Shown: positions 1-8,730 of the stretch, piece after piece | Layout of the letters: every line of letters begins with the position of its first letter | Numbering within the stretch: the first letter of the stretch is position 1 | Source: Callaeas wilsoni | Taxonomy: Eukaryota > Chordata > Aves > Passeriformes > Callaeidae | Direction: 5' to 3' | Assembly (NCBI GenBank): GCA_013398955.1 | Contig: VWPU01004883.1 | Coordinates: forward strand, 310,001 to 374,000 | Length of the DNA: 64,000 bases | Notes under the pieces: generated by a model | What the model saw: only the letters and a program-made list of their open reading frames with translations | The model's database searches: none | Told to the model about the DNA's origin: nothing | Made by a program: the position numbers and the translations under genes

Positions 1-366
1 CAGTTGCCAGTTGTTGCTGTGTCTGTGTTCATATTTTTGTACAGCACGTGCCAACACGGAACTTGAGTCAGATGTCCACTGAGGATTCTAGTCTTGCCAT
101 CTTTGTGGAATTCTTCTTCTGCAGCTGTCTTCAGGAAAGAGTTTTGCTACCGTGGGGTTATCTTCAGCTGTGAGGATCTCCACAGTGTCTCAGGGGAAGG
201 AAACACTAATTCACCTCTTGGATGGAGCATGGCTCCTCTGCAAATTTGCATTTGCCTTCCTTGCTTTTGCTTATCATCCTTCAGACGGATGAGAGCTCGT
301 TGCCCTCAGCTCTCCATAATCCTGTTAATAACCCTGCTCTAATGATGCACAGAGTGCTGAGGAGCC
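1..366. other. Non-coding stretch at left edge
   Basis: I see no gene, repeat family or structured RNA here. The one plus-strand open frame (94-342, 82 codons) has no recognisable domain and no splice-like borders. I treat it as a chance frame. Confidence 0.5.
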
Positions 367-647
367 ATGTGCTGCACTCGTGATTTTTCAGCGGTGCAAC
401 TTGCCCCCCTTCATCCTGAAAAACAGCAGTATCGATTTTACTGGGAAGAGGGAAAAGAAGAGGATATTCCCAGGGATTACCGAAATTTTGCCTTTCCGTA
501 TGTATGGCTCAAAGAAGCGTAAAGCTTGTGCACTCACAGACAGTTATGTTAGCAACAGGTAGGAAAAATGCTCTGGAATTATTCACACAGGCTCCTGGCA
601 GGAGCTCAGAGTTTTGTGGGTTATCTACCGAGGCAGAGATGAGGTGA
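367..647 (+). pseudogene. Possible decayed retroviral pol (reverse transcriptase) fragment
   Basis: Two adjoining plus-strand frames are open: 367-522 (51 codons, then TAA) and 522-647, offset from the first by a frameshift. The first contains PLHPEKQQYRFYWEE and then IPRDYRNFAFP. This resembles the reverse transcriptase order of an I/V-P-L-H-P segment, an aromatic-x-F-x-W segment, and the LPQG-(F/Y)-x-N-S-P motif. The second frame starts LVHSQTVMLA, where functional enzymes carry the catalytic YxDD motif followed by hydrophobic residues; both aspartates are absent here. The spacing between the first two motifs is a few residues shorter than in intact enzymes. I see no LTR, primer-binding site, gag, integrase or env nearby. 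If the reading is right, this is an inactive, frameshifted and truncated relic. The alternative is a host exon at 392-497, which also has an AG acceptor (ttttcag) and a good donor (gtatgt). The match was made by eye and is weak. Confidence 0.3.
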
Positions 648-2708
648 ACAATAGGGGTTTAATTTAGGGATGTTTTCCCTGCCTTCAGCACGTCTCTCCA
701 GCTCCCATCTCCGTTCCCTGATTGCAGTGTAATCTCGCTCATTACTCGGTGACCGTAACCTCCTCTCCCTGTTTCAGCAGCGAAGAACCAGCAGCCAATT
801 TGTGTCCAGAATGAAGGTTGTGACCCTCTCCACTTCCCTCTGCACTAGGCAGCTGTGGAAGGAGGTACACAAAGGCTTTCTACTAATTGTTAGAAAAGAA
901 GAATTTCAGACCCTGAATTGTTTGCTGAGATTTTCTGTAGTTTATTTTGCTCTGTGCAGCCACAGTTTTCAACAAAAGCAGAGGATTGATTGCTCCTGGA
1001 GCTTATTGTGCCTGGTTTTAAAGAAGGTTGAAAGGGGTGTCAGATGGGAGATAGCTGGTCACTCTCACAACGAGAGGATCTCCCTGTCCTCAGCACACTT
1101 CACCTGCTCTTCGGGAAGCAACCATCACATCTAGAGCTGTGGGTGACTCTGCCTTTGCTCTGCTGCTGATGCTTCAGGTGAATTCCTTGTTAGGGAAGGC
1201 AAAACCGTAGATTTCTTTTCGGAAAGAAGGATGGGATTATTCCCCCAGCTGAATAAAGCTGCAAGTTTGGGGCACAATTGACCCATTTGTACTCGCAAAT
1301 GTACAACAGCTTTGTAGGTGGTAATGACTTCTGTCAAATCCTTTTATTTGTCACTTTGAACTATCGGATTATAGAAGAGGCACAAAGACTCCTTGTTGGT
1401 AGAAAGATGACTTGAAGTTGCTGAATCATTACAAGCATCTTAATGCAGAAGCAACTAATCTTTTCATCCAGTGCTAGCTTTGGGCTCTGCTTTCCCTCAG
1501 GACCTGGATGTTGTAGAGAACAAGAAAATTAGTGCTAAAAAGATTGTTTGGCTGTATGTGAAGTGATCCTCCGTGCTCCCCACATTTCAGAAGGCTGCTG
1601 CTTGCTGTGCTGAAATGTTGCAGTGTGGAAAATACAGGTAAGATCTGGAGGAGCACCCAAGATGCCCACAAGGACACAGAGGGCACTTCCTGTTGCTTTA
1701 CATTTACCAGAATATGTTGTATGTAGCGTTCAAAACTGTGGGTAATTACATTTTGCAATGAAATCTATGAACATCTGTTCTTCTCCCTTTCTGTGCCAAG
1801 TCCCGACCTTTGGGAGTCGTGTTGTCTCCACAACAGTTAGATAGCACATTTGCCCCCTAAACTAAATAGAGGTTGCAAGGCAGGAGAAGAAGCCTCTCAG
1901 GAAAATGGTTTTTCTTCTAAAACTTCCAGTGGCAGCTGTGCAGGGAAGAGAAGAGAGAAGGAGACGTGGTGGCAAGAGCAGGAAATTGTGATCCACTGGG
2001 GTGCCCACACTGAGCAATGCCCAGTGATGAATGATATTCATGAATTAACAGCTTCCTTGGAGCTGGGTGTACGCCTGGCTGGGAGGTGCATAACTGAGTG
2101 TCTCAATCAAAACAAATAAAAAAGTTTTTCATGCCTTCTGTTGTAGCAGAAGTTTGAAAGTCTGGTGGAATCCTGCCCTGTAAATATTTATCTCCTAGCT
2201 CCCTTTGCACCCCCCTCTTTGGGAGAGCTCTTGGGTGATGGCAGAGGTCCCACAGCAACTGCAGCTTTTCTTAGCAATGACAGTGGCACAGCAGTGATGG
2301 CTGGCATGTTGCAGGGAAGAAGGATGTACTCTATCTAGGCTAGACTTGCAAAGAGTAAATTGGAGTGAAAATAGATTAAATCTTTCCATAGTTCAATGGC
2401 AAAAGTAAATCACCCATCATTTGCCTTCTATCTCCCAGATGCATTAAAATGTGGGAAATGCTCCATCTCTGAACCCTTCATTTCTTGACAAGCTTTATTC
2501 ACTCTTTCCTCTCTGATGTTTTTATTAATTTATTCTCTAAGGCAGTTCCTGCTGTGCCAGCTCCTTTGACTGCGTGGTGTAGGGAGATGTTGATAGGTCT
2601 TGCAGAAGGAACACTGGATTCTGAACTCAGGGCTTGATGGATATTCTACAACCCCTCCATGTTTCTTTTCTGCCTTTTGCTTTGGGCTTTTGCAATGTCC
2701 TTTGAAAG
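648..2708. other. Non-coding stretch, no assigned feature
   Basis: Mixed-composition DNA with only short frames on both strands (up to 110 codons at 802-1134 on the plus strand). The frame at 1850-2119 has a lysine- and glutamate-rich start but no credible splice borders and no family match. I see no repeat family, microsatellite or RNA gene. Confidence 0.45.
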
Positions 2709-2805
2709 GGAACAGCAGAAACAAAAAATGAAGGGTTTGAAGAGACCGATCTTTTCTGTGCCTTTTGTCCCACGTTATAAAGTCCCAAGTAAAGCAGATA
2801 AAAAG
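2709..2805 (+). other. Possible exon, unassigned
   Basis: A 97-base open block follows a pyrimidine-rich stretch and an AG (tcctttgaaag). It ends in AAG followed by gtaaaa, a plausible donor. Read in the open frame it encodes a basic, lysine-rich peptide containing KGLKRPIFSVPFVPRYK. The acceptor phase (one base, then whole codons) fits the donor phase of the block at 392-497, so the two could be consecutive exons. A 143-codon minus-strand frame (2627-3058) covers the same bases. I do not recognise the peptide, and one matching phase among three possible is weak evidence. Chance is the default explanation. Confidence 0.15.
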
Positions 2806-3171
2806 GTAAAAAGCAAGGATGACTGTACTGTGAAAGGCTTGGAATGCTGATGGTCAGTGATAGAACAGGATGTTCAGGATAGGGGGAGTCCCAGTGTCTC
2901 ACAACTTGGACTTTAGGACTAAGAAATTTTAAAGACACCTCCTTTGAAGGCTCTGACCTTGTCCTTCCATTTTCAGGCTTCAGTTTTATTGCTCTCCCAA
3001 GGAGCTCAGACAGTTGATTAACTCGTAACTCACTAGTTCTTGACACATTAAGCAGCAAATTTGACTCTAATTAACAGCTTTTATTAACCCAGGTTCCCCC
3101 TTCCCTCCTCCCTTTCACTCTAGAGACTCCTCAAGCCGTTACAGGTTTTAGTAATTTCTAATTTTTTAATC
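2806..3171. other. Non-coding stretch before poly(T)
   Basis: I see no gene or repeat. The minus-strand frame 2627-3058 runs through much of it but has no recognisable domain. Confidence 0.4.
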
Positions 3172-3191
3172 TTTTTTTTTTTTTTTTTTTT
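3172..3191. repeat. Poly(T) tract, 20 bases
   Basis: Twenty consecutive T bases. It could be the antisense poly(A) tail of an old retrotransposed copy, but I recognise no retrocopy beside it on either side. I call it a simple mononucleotide run. Confidence 0.9.
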
Positions 3192-3704
3192 AATCATAAA
3201 TGAATATGTGCAGACATTGGAATGCACAGCTCGGGGGGAGGACGTGTGTCTGTCAAAGGAACATTTGGAAAGCAAATATGGTCATCTGGAGGGAAGCAAG
3301 GGGTTGGATTGTGGATGGAGCTGGTGGCTGGCCACAGGCTTGGCTTGACACTGAAGAGGAAACCATGAAGGGCAGGCTTTCCTCAGCTCCCACCTCCTGC
3401 TCTGCACAGCAGCCAGGCTCAGCCTCAGCCATCCACCTAGGTGTGCAACCTGGCGTGGAAATGAGAGGGGGCATTGCTGGAGCTCCTGGCCAAACTGGAT
3501 GAGAGCTCTGCTGCTCCTCCAGAGCCTGCCAGCACTCTGCTGCTGGAAACATCTGCGTGGAAATCACCCTGCAGGGAGCTGAGGGAACAGAGAGCATCGG
3601 CTTTGGGAAGTTACCCCGTGCACAGCGTCCGTGGTTATCCCATCCACACACAGCCTTGGTGCTGATGAAGGCTCCCTGGGGAGTTCTCCTCGGCAGTGCA
3701 GATC

Positions 3705-3753
3705 TGGGATGGGATGGGATGGGATGGGATGGGATGGGATGGGATGGGATGGG
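3705..3753 (+). repeat. Pentanucleotide microsatellite (TGGGA)n
   Basis: About 9.8 near-perfect copies of a 5-base unit, with no interruption. The plus strand has ten GGG runs separated by two-base AT spacers, so it can in principle fold into G-quadruplexes. Translated frames across it give proline/serine/histidine repeats on the minus strand (3564-3920) and glycine/tryptophan/aspartate/methionine repeats on the plus strand. These frames are artefacts of the microsatellite. Confidence 0.95.
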
Positions 3754-4444
3754 TGAGGGACTGAAAACAGCTGAGGAAGCACCTCTTCTTCCCCGCTGAG
3801 GTTCTCTGTGCTTGTTTGGTCAGCACATACAGCAGCTTGTTGGTGAGCACACAGCCAAAAAATGCAGGGATCCCCTGACTGGAATCCAGCATGGCCACTG
3901 AGTGCCTCACTCTGTCTCATTGCCCATCTGTGACTTGGGAGCAGTAATGACTCTGCCAGTTTGTCCAGGTGTTCCAGTTCTGGTGTGCAAGTTCCTATTG
4001 AAGTGTTAATTTTTATAGCTTGTGAGGGAAAGGGAGGTTTTTCACCCTCGTTCGAACAGAGAGAGATGGTTTGTTTTCAGATTTCAAAACACATAGTGGT
4101 GTAAACCTGTCTAAGAAACTACTGTGGTGTCTTTATAAAAGATGTTTTTCATAAGCTTTGGTAAGCGTGTTTCACCACTATTGTTCTGAATGTATTTAAT
4201 TCAGTTTTGGACTTTCTGAACTCTTGATCTGGGAGAGAGCCTGTGACAGTGAGCTCCAGAGGTCAATGCAGGACTTGAGAAAAGAGGGATTTTTATATCT
4301 GTTTAAAATTGCCATTCTGTTCCTCTGGGTGCCATTTCCCTAGCATCTTGCAAGAAAAGAGTAAATATCTTCATTATTCTGTGCTTTCTCAGGTTTCTCC
4401 TTAACTGCTAAACAGCTGTGTTTTTATATTTTCTGTAACTAAAG
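3754..4444. other. Non-coding stretch
   Basis: No gene seen. Around 3905-3960 there is a faint resemblance to the MIR SINE core, too weak to call. The remainder is AT-rich and featureless. Confidence 0.4.
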
Positions 4445-4519
4445 CGAGTGAACCTCTCCCAAGACAACCTGCAGTGAAGATGAAGCGTTTCAGTGCTCCT
4501 AAGAGGCAGAGCAGCCAAG
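4445..4519 (+). other. Possible small exon, unassigned
   Basis: A 75-base open block is preceded by a T-rich stretch ending in aactaaag and followed by a donor-like AAG|gtcagc. It would encode a basic peptide containing MKRFSAPKRQSSQ, in a symmetric phase (2 bases + 24 codons + 1 base). It contains an in-frame ATG at 4480, so it could also be imagined as a first coding exon. Its phase does not fit the best donor of the block at 2709-2805. I do not recognise the peptide and expect several such blocks by chance in 64 kb. Confidence 0.12.
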
Positions 4520-7270
4520 GTCAGCTCAGTGCCCCCCAAACCAATTGTGTCATATGCAGTCTCACCACATCTCAGCTCACTCTCCTATGCAAATAGCTGA
4601 AGAATATGTTAGACAAAACCAGTCCTCGGGGAACAGCCACTGTAATCTTTCACTATGTTGAATATTGATCGTGTGTTATACCTCCTTTTTTAATTTAGTT
4701 CAGTTAGTTTCTGGATTTGTAATAGCACTTTATCCCTTGCTCCACTGCTCAGACAGTTTTTTTGTAGCCTTCTTGGTGGTACTTTGTCACAGAGGCTTTG
4801 AAAATCCAAATAATTAAACCTAATCCTCAGGGTTTCTCTCTTTCTTTTCCTTCTTAAGAATTTTAGGAAATTCTCCTAGATAGGAAGGGAATGTTTTTAT
4901 TTATTTATTAGCATAATTTTTGCCTGGGGGTTTATTATTTCTTCTTTAGTTTTATTTGATACAGAAATAAGTTTTAAGGCCTCATATTCTCTGGATCATT
5001 TTTGAAAACCTGTAGTCAGGCTACAATATTGCTCCTTTCTTGCCTGCTGGTATACACATCTGATTTTAAGGCTAATTTATTTTTTAATAATTTCAATACT
5101 TTTAAGTCCTCAAATATTATCCTGCCTTGGTGATTCATGATCCTCCGAGGATAAGAGATGTGGTGTGGGAGCTTGCAGATGATTATGTGAGTTGAGCAAA
5201 CTTTCCAAGTTACAGGGAGAGCTGTGTGCAGAAATGACACCCAGGATGGCTTTGACAGCCTAAATATGTGTCCCCATCGTGGGGCACCTGTGGAATGATC
5301 AGGGAAAGGCTGAACTCCCTGCAGCGTGTCTCTCTGCTGACTTCAAAAAGGAGGATGAAACTAGGCTTCATTTTCATGTTTCTAATTTATTATGTTGGCA
5401 AGATTCAGTCTGAGTGGAGGCAGACCAGAGGTCTTTTTTGAATTTGGACAGTGTAGAAGATGAATCAGGCGCGATCCTTGCGCTGATGCTCTGTGATGCT
5501 CACGAAGAGCAGTGATGGATAGTTGTCTTTGTCACTTCTTCTCTGCCAAGAAGAATAAGGAAAATAAGGCTTTCCTTTTGCAGTCCAAACAACTCCCAGT
5601 CTGTGCATTAAGCAGAAGGCAAGGCTAGGAAGGAAGTTACCTCGAGAGGTTCCCTCCACATCCGACACACCAGGTAGGAGGAAATTCATTAGAGATACTT
5701 TGGTGAGTGGGTGTAGTGAACACACAACTCCCAGGATGTGTTTTCAAAGGGTCTGTCTGAGGTTAATGCTGCACTAGAGCTCTTCTTTTATGCTAAATTA
5801 GGCTAATATTTAAACAATCTTCTTATTAATTTCTCTGTTAATTCCAGTGTTTATCATCTACCAGTGACGTGTCTAAATCTCTGTGTATTTTATTCTTGGA
5901 GTTTCTCTAGTGCAGGGGCTGGTGATGTCCCTATGCCATCATGTGTCTCAGCATAACCTCTGTGCATGTTGTTGAATTCCAGAGATGAGCGTAAGGATTA
6001 AGATCTGGAGAGGTTAAACAGAATAGTAATCCTCTGTTCCCCCTTCTCTTATCCTCAGTTCTTTCTCAAACCATTTGTAGTGAGCTTGCCTTCCCCTGTT
6101 GAAATCTTGGATGATCCTGCTTTGTTTGGACTGCTGTCTGGTTTTCTAGGCTGTCTCATTTTGTTGTCTCTTCAGTATTTCCCATCTCTTCAGGACCTGT
6201 TTGCTTCTCCATCTGCTTTCCCTGCCAGGTTCCACAGGTTTCCACAAAGCAGCTGCATTGCTCCAGCATCTGAGAGTAATTTAAATGGAACTGCACTTAA
6301 CAATGATTCTGCCAGCATTCATTTTGATCCCTGCATCCAGGGACATTTTGTTATTTTCTTGGTGTTCTCATCACGACTTAAATCTAAAATAAGCAGTTGT
6401 AGGGCAGGAGGGGATGCCTTGCTCCACTTTGCTGTGGGGGTAGAAGATAGGCCCTTCAAAGTGCAAGTGTGCAGGACTATAATGTTTTATTCTCTTAAGG
6501 TACCGTGTTGGCTTCCAAAGTTAGGTAATTTTTAAAGGCTTCTAATATTTTTTTTATGAACAGCTTTAAATAGAAGTCATTAGACACTGTTGTTCAAACT
6601 TAATTAACTGTTCTTCTTACTGAATTACAGCACAGCAAAGAGTGACTGCACTGTAGGACGGAGAAACACCATACTAGATTTTTTAAAAAAAACAAACTAG
6701 ATTTAACACTTAATTAGAACACAGGACCTTTGGCAGCCCAGGTATCAGGTTGCCTTCTGGGAGATCAGGCTTTGGGGAGTGATGTCTCGCTTCCCAGATT
6801 GCTGCAGTTAAACCTTGTGTGCATCAGGCATCACTGGAGCCCATGCCCTTGCTTTGTTCACAGGGGTGGGTTCCTGTCCCCCCAGAAAAGGCAAAATGGA
6901 ATTGCAACATGTGCAAACAGTTTCTTTCCCGTTCAGTCTCACAGGTGCCTGTAGCAGCAGTGAAGAACAGACAGTGGTCAGGCTTTCAGCCTGTGCTGAC
7001 AGCACCAGTGCAGGCCGTGGTTGCTGGACAGCCTTGCTGTGGTTGCCAGTACGTGTTACCATCATCCTGCACCATCCCCACCAGCAAGGAAGGCACAGGA
7101 TCCTCTTCACAGCCTTGGAGGGAGAGGTCTTTTCTGTGGCTGAGCAGAGGGTCTCAGTTGTGTCTGTACAAGGAGGTGGTGTAAAACCATGTGTGTTTTT
7201 AACAAGAGCAGCAGGCGATGTTGATGTTCTAGAGTGTAGTTATGTTGAAGGGAAGCAGTCAAACATAATT
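4520..7270. other. Non-coding stretch, AT-rich then mixed
   Basis: The first part is T-rich (about 4660-5100). Overlapping frames in all phases at 6080-6535 and 6730-7276 reach about 150 codons, with no domain and no agreed splice borders. I see no interspersed repeat until the CR1 fragment that begins next to this stretch. Confidence 0.45.
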
Positions 7271-7496
7271 TCATAGAGTCACAGAATGGTCTGGGTCGGA
7301 AGGGACCTTACAGACCATCTGGTTCCACCCCCATGCCCTGGGCAGGGAGACCTTCCACTGGACCAGGTTCTTCCAAACCTCGTCCAACCTGGCCTTGGAC
7401 ACTTCCATGATGAGGCAGCCACAGCTTCTCTGGGCAGCCTGTGCCAGGGCCTCACCACCCTCACAGGGAACAGTGTTATCGTTATATCTAATCTAT
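7271..7496 (-). mobile_element. CR1 LINE 3' fragment (minus strand)
   Basis: The left edge (tcatagagtcacagaat) is the reverse complement of the diagnostic CR1 3' terminus. It is followed by gtcggaagggacctta, a 'ccatgccctgggcaggga' segment, a 'cctcaccaccctcaca' segment and, at the right edge, 'atatctaatct'. These occur in the standard order of the CR1 3' untranslated region and ORF2 end, read on the minus strand. It is about 226 bases long and 5'-truncated, as is normal for CR1. It is the only typical CR1 copy in the window on this strand. The minus-strand open frame 7279-7581 is part of this repeat and not a host gene. Confidence 0.95.
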
Positions 7497-8103
7497 AGCT
7501 ATTGGACAAAATAACATGATCAGAAAATGAATTTAGAGGTTGTTGACCTGCACAGTTACCTAGAAGTGGTTTTGAGGCCAAGTGAAGTTGCCTGTAAGCC
7601 TTTGCAGGATTAAATCAGGCATACACTGTATTTGACTTTTGATATTTAGAACAAAACTTCTGGAAGCAACTAAACCTTCCCATCACATCTGAATGGCTGG
7701 TGATGTTTTGACGCTTAATGCCTCGTAGTACCTTGTGAGGCCCCACTGAAGTGTGGAGGAGCAGCCTGGGGAGACTGTATGACCAGGTCCCACTGGGAAA
7801 AGGCTTTCTTTTAAAAGAGCTTGCAGAAATGTCTGCTGTGTCTCCATCCTGATGAGAGGCTGAAGGAAATACAGCAGGGTGAACATCTCTGCAAAAACCA
7901 GGACCCATTGAGTTGTATTAATGTCGGCTGTCAGCAGTGCCAGCAACACTCACTTTTGCCATGTGCTGGATCCATCTCTCCTTCATCCTGTGCCTTTGTC
8001 TGACCATCACAAAACAATTTGGTTCTTTTGCTTGGCTTTGGAGCTACAGCCAGAGCTTACTACAGCTCTTTGGAGTAATTTTCACCTCCATTCCAGCCAA
8101 CTA
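7497..8103. other. Non-coding stretch
   Basis: Short overlapping frames only (up to 97 codons, minus strand 7615-7908). No repeat family recognised. Confidence 0.45.
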
Positions 8104-8345
8104 GATTAGGCTGCAGATAATGCTAGGAGTGAATAATAAGAATAAGAGCTCCAGCTCCAAGGGAGCTGGAACGTAATTACAGTAGATGAAGGGTACTCTC
8201 CGCAGCTCCTCCAAGAGTGCTGAGATTAGACTGTAATCATTGTTTGTAAGCAGACAGGAATGAGGGGTAATCAGCCAGGCAGCCTTTGCACGTTATTCCA
8301 GGAATTAATATTAGCTTCCTGAAGTAGCTCATCAATTCACACTTA
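8104..8345. promoter_or_regulatory. Regulatory-like block with hairpin and TAATTA
   Basis: About 240 bases rich in ATTA/TAAT words, including TAATTA at 8174-8179 (homeodomain-type core) and ggaattaatattagc near 8300. A perfect 9-bp inverted repeat with a 3-base loop lies at 8150-8170. No long open frame crosses it, and no transposon signature is present. This texture is typical of conserved non-coding elements of vertebrates, but I have no alignment, so conservation is inferred only. Confidence 0.3.
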
Positions 8346-8384
8346 TATGAAACCACAGAAATCAACAGGTCTTGTCTTCCCACC

Positions 8385-8730
8385 ATGGGAGCTGCCGAAT
8401 GGGCTGGGCCCTGTGAGGCTCAGGCTCGGGGTTCTCTGGGTCAGGCGGGGTGTGCAGAGAGGCTGACGTGGCTGTGCAAGAGGGAATCAGTGTTCCTGGG
8501 AAGGACTGCGGCTCTCAGCTCCACGGGGAGAGAGGCTACAAAGAGATTGGGTAATGCAGGACCAGGAGAGCTCGGGAGCTGCTGCCCTTGGAGAGCCAGC
8601 CGGGTTCACCGTGCCCAGGCCGGGAAGGCATCGCTTTTTTCTTCAGCAATCTCCTTTAGCCTGCAGAGCTGCGGTGGGAGGGAGGGAGGGGCGGCACTGG
8701 GAAGGACTGGGGAGGTTTGGGTTTGAAGAA
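8385..8730. other. GC-rich block with G-quadruplex motif
   Basis: This stretch is clearly richer in G+C and CpG than its surroundings, with roughly a dozen CpG. It carries gggagggagggagggg at 8676-8691. A 113-codon plus-strand frame (8385-8726) and others overlap it, as expected for stop-poor GC-rich DNA; I see no domain. It could be a weak CpG island or alternative promoter, but I find no supporting core-promoter signal. Confidence 0.35.

Noticed and set aside
3564..3920. Proline/histidine-repeat protein frame
   Set aside because: The repeat is the translation of the GGGAT microsatellite.
3905..3960. Resemblance to the MIR SINE core on the plus strand
   Set aside because: Only one short piece (cattgcccatctgtgac) fits; the flanks do not follow the core order.
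7500..7560. Similarity of attggacaaaataacatgatc to the L3-type relic at 30220
   Set aside because: Only about 20 bases agree; the following L3 pieces are absent.
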